From: Strigamia acuminata
Lineage: Eukaryota; Arthropoda; Chilopoda; Geophilomorpha; Linotaeniidae
DNA length: 64,000 bases
Direction of reading: 5' to 3'
Assembly: GCA_949358305.1 (NCBI GenBank)
Contig: OX442314.1
Location: 28,815,118-28,879,117, forward strand
Shown here: positions 31,101 to 39,001 of the stretch, in pieces
Position numbering within the stretch: the first letter of the stretch is position 1
How the letters are laid out: each line of letters begins with the position of its first letter
Program-made: the position numbers and the translations under genes
The notes under the pieces: generated by a model
Told to the model about the DNA's origin: nothing
The model's database searches: none
What the model saw: the letters and a program-made list of their open reading frames with translations, nothing else

Positions 31101-34100
31101 ATTGTTGTTGTTGGTGTGTGTATGTCAAGAGTGGGCCAAACCACCAAAATTTGGGGTTTTATGCACTCTCGAAATATGCGCGCCAAATGTGCGTAGACGG
31201 CTAATTTTGATACAACAAAGGAATATTGTTTTGCCAAAACCGTTGGTATTGCACCATACCTCTGGCCAAAGAAGGGTGGAGTGTGTCTCAGCACACATCA
31301 GATGTGCGCAGTAGAGCTGCGCAATTAACTTGGTTTGGTGTAACAAAACATTTTGCCACACCAAACGGTTAATTAATGGACTCACCCCAGCCAAATTGGG
31401 GTGAATTATGCTAGGGGAGTTTTCCTCCCTTAATTATGTAACTTGGTTTGACCGTCTTGTTGAAACACATATTGGCCACATCAATATCACCCAATTTCGG
31501 CAAATTCAAATATTGTCTTATTCCATAAATAACCCTATCCTATGCACTTTATGATTCAATAAAAAAATAACAGTCTAAAGACTAAAAATTTTTCTATTTA
31601 ATTCAAATCTTGCATAATTTTGGGTATGGTTCAAAGTTATATTGCAATGGATTATAAAGTATTGTGAAATGTATTGGGTTTGACAAAGCACTTGAAAATG
31701 TATTTTTTAATACATTTTGTAAAATGTATGATGAAATGCATTCCATTACTATTTGTCAAATACGCATGCATTGTGAATATACATATTTACAAAATATGTT
31801 TTAAAATATATTTTAAAGTACTATTGTTAGAGAATTGTATTTGTAAATGCATTGTCAAAATATATATTTTTTGATTGTATTATTCATGCATTAATTACTG
31901 CATGAATAATATACAGTATTTCAATTCCGCGAAAAGCAATATATTTTGGAATAGATCTTGAAATGCATTTGGGAAGGCATTAATTGGGCAAATCCAAATG
32001 AAATATGAACCATATGCGATAATAAAACAGCAGTAACAAAGAAAATAAAAGAAAAAAGAAAAAAGCAGTTTCAGGCTGAAAAAAATGCCATTTTGAGCAT
32101 GAAAAATGCCGATTTGAACATGAAAAATGCCGATTTGAAGCTGAAAAACGCTGAAAGGCAAAAACAAAAAACAGACAGCAGACCAACAGTCAGTTGAACT
32201 AAAGAAGGAGAAGTCAATGGCTAAAAGCAGAAGCAAAGACGTTTGAAGAACAATCCTAAACCATACATTAATAAATTCCGTTGTATTTGTCATGTGATAC
32301 ATTAATGATTACAATGTACAGATTAGTTTAGTATACCTACAGTAACATGTTTAAGACAATTTTGCATCGTATCTTTGAATTTATTATTTGTTGACCCAAG
32401 CTTTAAGTCAAAAACTTATTTTCCATTCCTGAAAGTAGTTACCAGTATGCTTGCAACTAAAATGTTTTTATTATCGAAAACTATTTATTCGCAGATGCAA
32501 CATGAGAAGACAAGTCAGACCCAGACGAGTCACATATGAAAAACAACCTATTAAAAAACTTCAAACTGATTTTTTGGGATTGAATAAATTGTGTGATCAT
32601 TCACACAGCGGATTTTTCAAACTGGTTTGGTTCCTACTTGTCGTGGCTTGCTTCACTGCTTGTTTGTTCCAAATTTACACGCGTGTGAGCGTTTACCTTG
32701 ATGGGGCAATTACGCAGGAAGTAGAATTCCGACCCCAAAAATCTTTTTCATTTCCTTCGATCGCTATATGCAATATGCACATACATTATCTAATGAGTTA
32801 TATAGGAAATCAACCAAACACAATAAATAAGAAGACACGTGACTTAATCAACAGCGATGTCGACGAATTATGGACTACATTGGGTAGAATAAATCTCGAC
32901 CACTTTTGCGCCGTAAGTAAAATTAAACTGCATTTTCATTTAACTAAGGTTTGGCATAAAAATCAGTAACAGTTTAATCTACTTGTAATTGTTTATATCC
33001 TCAGGGAACAGCATACTTTAGACGCATTTGTGGAAAAAAACTTTTTGAGAAAATGACAGCATACTCCGTTAATACCGCAATTGGAAATTGTGTGATGCTT
33101 AACATGAGTAATATGTAGAATATATCAGATTATTGAAAACGTTATAGCGAAAAAGTTTCTACAGGCTTGCATTTTTCATATGTATTGCCATGAATAACCG
33201 CCACAGAGGTTACATCCACTCTTCAATAGGAATGCTGCCAAAAGGAAATCGTCCCAATTTCCTGTTTTCAGCCTATCTCTGGGCAACGATCAGTTTCCTG
33301 TAGAAACCTGTTTGCAATAACGTTTACAAACTATGTCAGAAATTCGATTGAATAGCAATTATACAATTACAGATGAAAAAATGGTGTACAAAGGTCCATT
33401 CACTTTTTTAAATTTGGGCTGGAACACTGTCGAGGCTCCCTATGATGTACCAATTCTATTGGTAAGGTTATACATATGAGGAAAACAAGAAACGGAAAAT
33501 GTGTATAAAATGGGACAGTTTCTTTCAGTTTTCTCTCCACAGTGATACTTTCCAGCATGTGTATGACGGCCTTGTTGTATCTGAAGATCCCAATACCGAT
33601 TTTTATACAGAGTACCGAATATTTGAAAAAGAGGTGCAGTAATACAATTATAAAAAGAAATGAATGCTTTCCTATATCAATCCAAATTTTAGTTTAAGAA
33701 TTTGAATTCACCTCGCAATCCCTGTGCACCGGCAGAAGAAGTTACAACTTGCATAACTAATTGCTTAGACAAATTACTAGAAAAAGAGTTAACTTGTAGG
33801 TAAGGTTCCAATGCATGTAGGTTACAACTGTTTCATCCGGATGTTTGTGTAATCTCTCACTTTGTTTGACAGATTACCATTTTTTAATTCCACGCTACCA
33901 CGCTGCACCAGATTTAATGAAATTGAGAAAGGATTTTGGACTAGTTGGGAAGCAGCAATCGAAATGGTCAAAAATGTTAAACCTTGTCACTGTAAACGTA
34001 AATGTAACGAGATCAAATACACATTGAATAAGGAAACGGAGGCAAATAATGATAGCTCAAACAGAACAGGGTTGAATTTCCTTTTTTCAGCTGAAACACA

Positions 34101-34260
34101 CGAAACGATTATAGAGCGACAAATGTTCTCGCTTTCAGCTTTGTTCAGTGAAATCGGTGGAAGCCTCGGTTTATACCTTGGCATCAGCATTTTCACAATT
34201 GCTGATCTCACTAGCTTTCTTGCCCGACTTTCAATTTCCAAGTTTAAACGCTTTTTCTAA
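28104..34260 (+). CDS. DEG/ENaC sodium channel subunit, paralogue 3
   Basis: Exons are 28104-28159, 32495-32912, 33005-33107, 33340-33461, 33529-33633, 33693-33799 and 33873-34260. All phases fit and 432 codons stay open. Intron 1 is 4,335 bp and holds nested transposons; in copies 1 and 2 it is 756 and 542 bp. TM1 lies at about 60-80 and is preceded by SHSG in place of the family's His-Gly. Then come FRPQKSFSFPSIAIC, the short Cys-containing extracellular domain, CHCKRKCNEIKY, and the TM2 region SEIGGSLGLYLGIS with the GIS filter. A TAG seen just after exon 3 is intronic, because all three copies have a GTAATA donor before it. Transcripts are needed to show that the long intron is removed. 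Confidence 0.8.
28456..28660 (-). pseudogene. Mariner-type transposase, C-terminal end
   Basis: The translation contains IQPHLCRMVMENFDK. After a frame change it carries a Cys-Gln-Gln-Ser-Arg-Gly-Gly-His-like ending that runs to a stop inside the terminal repeat. This is the usual C-terminus of insect-type mariner transposases. The catalytic part is gone. Confidence 0.7.
28664..30374 (-). mobile_element. ISXO2/Merlin-type DNA transposon
   Basis: Terminal inverted repeats of 29 bp (28664-28692, TGTCGGAAATGAAGCGTTCC onward, and 30346-30374) differ by one base. They enclose a minus-strand transposase. I find no convincing 8-9 bp target duplication. One flank is mariner DNA and the other is LTR X sequence, so rearrangement at one end is likely. 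The left 600 bp are non-coding and include GAAACAAAATG-type simple repeats. Confidence 0.8.
29305..30307 (-). pseudogene. ISXO2-like transposase, frameshifted
   Basis: The N-terminal frame (30307 downward) carries a zinc-ribbon start NCPKCCRSMTL and GAFRCRR, then KNTWFEYSHLPPE. The frame then changes near 29980 and continues with MSYEMAAREC and VADWYSYCHEAC. The DDE core follows: VVEINESKIGRRKYEKRRI, TIITDCWKGYSNL, LTVNHSCNFVDP and NTQTIESNWRPLKRRL. The second Asp and the later catalytic region are present. The first catalytic Asp of the usual EIDES motif is Asn here. With the frameshift, an active enzyme is very unlikely. Confidence 0.85.
30375..31450 (-). repeat. LTR of family X, copy 2 (truncated)
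   Basis: Minus-strand order matches copy 1 and copy 3: GTTACATAATTAAGGGAGG, GGGGTGAG, TTAATTAACCG, TGCATAAAACCCCAAATTTT and CTCCGGAGTTTACAG. Both ends are missing. The inner end abuts the ISXO2-type element at 30374. Confidence 0.75.
31627..32450. other. Rest of intron 1, low-complexity
   Basis: ATGCATT- and TGTATT-rich DNA. At 32080-32160 a 21-bp unit (GATTTGAACATGAAAAATGCC) repeats about four times. The last 150 bp before exon 2 are shared with copy 1. No gene is seen. Confidence 0.5.
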
Positions 34261-34699
34261 AATAATAAATTCCGCTTCAGTTAAGATTTCAGTAAGCCAA
34301 ATCAAATGTACCATACAATAAGTCAATTTCTGCACCTTTAGAAATGATAAAAAGAAATCCTCCAGCAGTGTTTAATAAATAATAAGGTTTGAATGAGGCG
34401 TATAAATGGGTTTGCTCTCGTTTAGAAAGACTCCCAAAGCACGTCCGTCGACGTCAATCGGTCACAAAATTAACAACAACACACTACACCAACACTTTGC
34501 TCTGCCCACCTACCAAAATTATTCTACCAAGTCAAAAAAACAATCCATTATTTCTCATTGATCAGTCGCACATTACTGTTCGCTTTCTCACGTATTCTAA
34601 TAAAGTCCCAAAAAGTATTTCACTTTATTGAAAGAGAGCACATTAGAACGTTTCAACTGTCAATTAATGTAATTGTATTCTGTATAATTCATTATGTGC
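34261..34699. other. 3' flank of channel copy 3
   Basis: Homologous to the flanks of copies 1 and 2 (AAATGATAAAAAGAAATCCT at about 34340). No gene is supported. Confidence 0.4.
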
Positions 34700-34959
34700 A
34701 AGTACGGTGAAGTAAAAAAAAAACTGTACCCTCACTTTATGCTGGCAATTGAAATTGTAAGTAATTTTGTATTTTGCCACTAGGGAAAACACAAGACACA
34801 AAACATGTGTATATTACTTGTAATGCAGACTACTGAGGGTATACAAGTATTATCACCTGTTGATGTCTGGTGTTTAAACTAGTGGAAAAACAGAAAATTA
34901 CTCACAATTTCAATTGCTAGACTAGAGGGAGGGTCCAATTGTTTTAATACCCGACTGTA
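34700..34959. mobile_element. TA-flanked foldback MITE
   Basis: Compared with copy 1 (13920-13950) this is extra DNA. The arms are imperfect inverted repeats: AATTGAAATTGTAAGTAATT near 34750 pairs with AATTACTCACAATTTCAATT near 34899. The outer edges ACTGTACCCTC and GAGGGAGGGTCC also mirror. TA lies at both borders. Confidence 0.65.
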
Positions 34960-35084
34960 TACACATTGAATAAGGAAACGGAGGCAAATAATGATAGCTC
35001 AAACAGAACAGGGTTGAATTTCCTTTTTTCAGCTGAAACACACGAAACGATTATAGAGCGACAAATGTTCTCGCTTTCAGCTTT
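34960..35084 (+). repeat. 125-bp duplicate of the last channel exon
   Basis: Identical, as far as I can read, to 34018-34142 in exon 7 of copy 3 (ACATTGAATAAGGAAACGGA through CTCGCTTTCAGCTTT), 942 bp downstream. It sits exactly next to the MITE and is absent in copy 1's flank. It has no splice context and is not a gene. Confidence 0.9.
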
Positions 35085-35690
35085 AATCAATTTAATCAAT
35101 TTTCTGAAACTGTAATTCACACGTCATTTTTCCGAATTTTTTCATAATTGGGCAGTTTAGTGAATTTTGCTTAACTAATTCATTTTGGTGGATATCTGGA
35201 TATCCACTCATACAAGAACCCTAACAATTTCTTAAACCCAATTTGAATAAATTTCCTACGGTACGGCTAGTTAGACATTTGAAATTTTCTGCTTTTTTAC
35301 TATCAACTTGTACTTTTCAGTTTGATATTCTCAAATTGTATCTCTTCGTCCATATGTTTATGCACAAAAGAATGTAGGAAGTATAGTAATAAACAGTACT
35401 TAAATGCAGCAAATTAGTTGAAAACATTTCTGGATGCACATCAGACTATACGTATAAAAGAAACACACTTGTCAGAACAAACCGGGTTGAGGTTTGATTT
35501 TTGGCCATTGCATAGGTCGCTTTGCTGCACCCCAACTTCGGAGTTAGGACCAACCGCTTCTCGCGACTGTAAGCAAATATGGTGTTTGACCACAGCTGGC
35601 CCAATTTTGACTGTGCTGGGTTTTCAGGATTCTACAAACAAATTTAAATCAAATAAAGTTCCGGAACTTGGAACGTACGTATAGGTCATC
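35085..35690. other. Duplicated-unit flank, no gene
   Basis: Homologous to 13950-14345 and, after the Tc1-like insertion site, to 15775-15945 near copy 1. This shows that the channel duplication unit extends to about 35690. ORFs here are not conserved between the copies. Confidence 0.6.
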
Positions 35691-35817
35691 TATCATAGAA
35701 TTAGCCTCACAGTAAGGAGTAGGAGCGGTCTTCGATTCGCGTTGGGGCAGCAAACGGTCGATTTGCAGCCTTTCGTCAATAAGAGTCGGTAAAGGAATTT
35801 ATCTAAATAAATACTTA

Positions 35818-37152
35818 CCTTTTATTTGGATAACTCACAATCGAGATGCCGTTAATAGGCCTTGAACTCTGTTGCCTGTAAAAAGTGTCTAGGGGTGTTT
35901 AAAAAACGAGAATACAGTTTTGGTTCAATAAAAATGACAAAATATCTTTATTGCTAGAAATTACAATGCAATTAATGGGACATATGATAAATTATTTGAC
36001 TAGAAATTAAGGCTAAATTAGAAAGAAATAGAAATGAAACGTAAGCGACAAAGCTCACGCGAAACTAAGGAAGTTTTCGCGTTTGTTGCAAGCGAAATGG
36101 CGAAGCGGATTCGCCTAGAAAAATTGCGCTCGTTCGTGCGATGGCAAGGACTGCAAGCTCCGGAGGGACTCCGCGGTGGCTTGCAGACACTGGCGATGGT
36201 TCACGGCGAGTTCTTTGCTTGTGACAATGACGGCGTGCCCGGACAAGTTAATGGAGCACACAATAATCGGCAGTGAGCTGTTATAATTACACTGTTCGTT
36301 TGATGGTGTAGACTGTAAACTCCGGAGGGACTCCGCGGTGGTTTACAGTCGTTCACGATGGTTCACAAGCAGCGGTTTGCTCTGTCGGCGATGGTGAGTC
36401 TCTGACAAGTCAACGAGACTCAACGATGGTCGGCGATGAGCGAGTGTTTCTCGGGCGTTACTCGAAATTCGTATAGTGCTTGTAACAAACACGTTTGTTA
36501 CACACGGGCGCAAAAGCAGGCTAATCTCACTGAGCTTTGTCAGTGAGAGCAGCAATGAATCTCTTATCACAAAACGTTAACACTATCAATACCTGATGTC
36601 ATTTGAAGTAGTGACGGTTTTGTTCTTGTGTTTGTGATAATTTCTTGAGACTGACTCAAAACCGCCAAAATTTGGGGTTTTATGCAATCTCTGGCCCTGT
36701 GCACTAAATATGCGCAGAAAGCTAATTTTGATACAACAAAAGAATTTGTTGCGCCAAAACCGTTTATTTTGCACCATACCCTGGCTGAAAAGGCGGGTGA
36801 AGTGTGTCTAGGCACACTTCAGTTCTGAGCCTTAAATGTACGCCGTGAGCTTAATTTGGTGCAGAAGTATGGCAATCCTGCACCTGCAGGCCTGGCACAC
36901 TTCGGATCCTGCTCAGTAAAGCTGCGCAATTAGCTTGGTTTGGTGCAACAAAGGATTTGTTGCACCAAAACAGTTAATTAACGGCTTCACCCCAGCCAAA
37001 TTGGGGTGAAAATGCTAGGGGAGTTTTCCTCCCCTAATTATGTAACTTGGTTTGGCTTGTGCCAAACTACAATAAAATAAAAATATACAATTTCTTAAGT
37101 GGTGACTTTTTTATTTATTGCAAAACATAAAAAATACTTCAGGGTCACTACA
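35818..37152 (-). repeat. LTR of family X, copy 3, with leader donor
   Basis: On the minus strand it starts TGTAGTGACCCTGAAG at 37152. It then follows the family order: GTCACCACTT, GTTACATAATTAGGGGAGG, TTAATTAAC, TGCATAAAACCCCAAATTTT and CTCCGGAGTTTACAG. It ends with CCCTAGACAC, GGCAACAGAG and CGGCATCTCG, and then the AAAGGTAAGTATTT donor. About 110 bp of further leader remain, then the homology stops. It is solitary or truncated. Confidence 0.75.
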
Positions 37153-37550
37153 AATGGTTATTCTGATAAATCTTTTCGGAAATCACTGGTCAGAACAATG
37201 CAGTTGCAGATCTATGACACTCGTGGTGAATTGGATGAAAGAATAACATAGACCAAAGAAATAAAATATTATTTCTCCAAAATTGGCTGAAAACGACCAC
37301 CGCGAATGCTCGGTGTGCCTGGCATACGCCAAGCCTAGCAATGGTGCAGATTGGGTGGCAACATCCTAATTAGTTGCAGCCAGGGGCGGATCTAGCTTTT
37401 CGGAAGAAAAATTTAAAAAAAATATATTTAAAAAAAAGCTACTAAGACTTTAGACCGGTTCGTGACTTGCGGCGATCCGGGTTTTTACTTAATAAATCGA
37501 GGAGACTTATCAAGCAATCGTCGTAGAGATGCCGTACAGGACTTCTACTC
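37153..37550. other. Gene-free spacer between two LTRs
   Basis: No gene. The stretch around 37436-37490 (AAGACTTTAGACCGGTTCGT) resembles 19848-19900, pointing to another shared repeat. Confidence 0.4.
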
Positions 37551-38965
37551 TGTGGCCAAATGTTTGTCTAGGGGAATGATTTTACACAGAGTAAAGGAAA
37601 AATTAGATAGTTTTAATTAGTTCAAAAATATACAGGAGATATATGCAAAATAATAATGTTTGGGGTCGATCTGGCTTCTTCTTCACCAATATAAACTCAC
37701 AGTTGACCGTTGGCTCCAAGATGGCGTCGACGGCGTCGTGTGAGCGCGGAATTTTAGCGGAGTAAACTCAACGCTAAAATACGCCTCTAAATATACTAAA
37801 ATCCTCGCGGAGCAAGCTCAACACGAGAATACGTCTTGCACACAGCGATTCGATTATTACGGAGCAAGCTCGACGTAACAATCGGTCTTCACACAGATCG
37901 CTTTGTGGAGTTAAACTCGACACAAAGCCTTCAAATTGACAGAGCAAGCGTGTCGCGCTCAACTCTAACCGTCGCTAACTCGTGGGTTGATTACTTAATT
38001 CGACTAACTCACTACCGCTTTGTTCGAGCGGTTTACCCAAAGAAATGATTACACAGATATAAAAGGTAAAATATAATATAGATTTATTCTGTGGGACAAT
38101 GTACAGATATATCTTATATATATATATGAAAGGTAAGTAAAAGGTAAATCGGAATAGGTGATGGGAAATGGAGAGGTAAAGGTAAGATGAAAGCTGGCTG
38201 GAATCGGCGAGGTCGTCTGTTGTCTCGTTCGTGTCCAAGATGGCGTCCTCGTTGTGGCAACGTGATGTCGTCTTGGGCCGGCGTGGCAAGATGGCGTCCT
38301 CGACTCGTCTCTGGCTGGTCCTTCGGGCTCACGCTGGTCAAGCGCGAGTGAATGCTTAGTTAAAAGGCTTACTTCGGTCTGTTGTCTAGGTTTTTGTGTG
38401 GTGTCCGGCGATCACACAGCGGCGGACTCTTCTGGCTCCCGGCGGTCACACAGCGGCGGGAACGCTCGTCGTGGTTTAACTGCAGTTTAGGCTTGTGCGA
38501 CCGTTTGTCTGCACAACTCGCTAAACTGGAGTGGTTTTTACTATTTCTAGCTGATGTGCTAAAATAGTGTGGTAATCTTATCTCGCAGGTTACTCTGCGG
38601 AGTTTGACACTGACCAAACGTACTCACGGTAAATTGTCCTTTGTCCTTGGTCAATCCCAGTATATTTACTTGGGCCTGATCTTGTAGGACGACGGGTTTA
38701 CGTGTGTTTCTCGTTTGATGGTTGTGTTGGTTCTGCCCGCTCAGTGCAAGGCACATTCCTTTGCACAAAGCGGGGTTGACAGGTGACCGGAATCACCCAA
38801 TGGTGGGGTGGACGAGCCATCCCCACTCCCTCAGGGCAGACGCCTGTCCATTGACTAGATGTCAATGCACTGAGGGAAGGGAGACGCGCTTGCGGCTCCC
38901 CTTACACCCGAAACGAGGTCACGAGAGAAACTCTTCGTTGACCCCGGTCCAGTCGGGTCACCACA
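37551..38965 (-). repeat. 3' LTR of the ORF3 element (family X related)
   Basis: On the minus strand it begins TGTGGTGACCCGACTGGACC directly after the polypurine tract. It shares the CCTAGACA and TACGGCATCTC end signals with the other family X LTRs. Internal GGAGCAAGCTC words repeat about four times near 37760-37930. AAGATGGCGTC occurs three times. The inner end is uncertain (37551 by the mirror ACA, or further). No 5' LTR of this element is in the window. Confidence 0.7.
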
Positions 38966-38980
38966 CTTCCCCCTCCGAGC
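38966..38980 (-). promoter_or_regulatory. Polypurine tract
   Basis: GCTCGGAGGGGGAAG on the minus strand directly precedes the TGTGGTGACC LTR start and lies 21 bp after the stop codon of the 921-codon ORF. This places that ORF at the very 3' end of the element. Confidence 0.7.
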
Positions 38981-39001
38981 TCAGACCGTGGGGCTGAGCG
39001 A

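Larger units (their letters stand above)
28359..31626. mobile_element. Mariner-like element hollowed out by nested insertions
   Basis: About 110 bp at 28359-28470 (TGTCCCAAAATTAACGCAAG onward) recur inverted at 31518-31626. Just inside the left repeat is the C-terminal end of a mariner-type transposase on the minus strand. The rest of the interior is an ISXO2-type transposon, an LTR fragment and unassigned DNA. All of it lies in intron 1 of channel copy 3. Confidence 0.7.
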
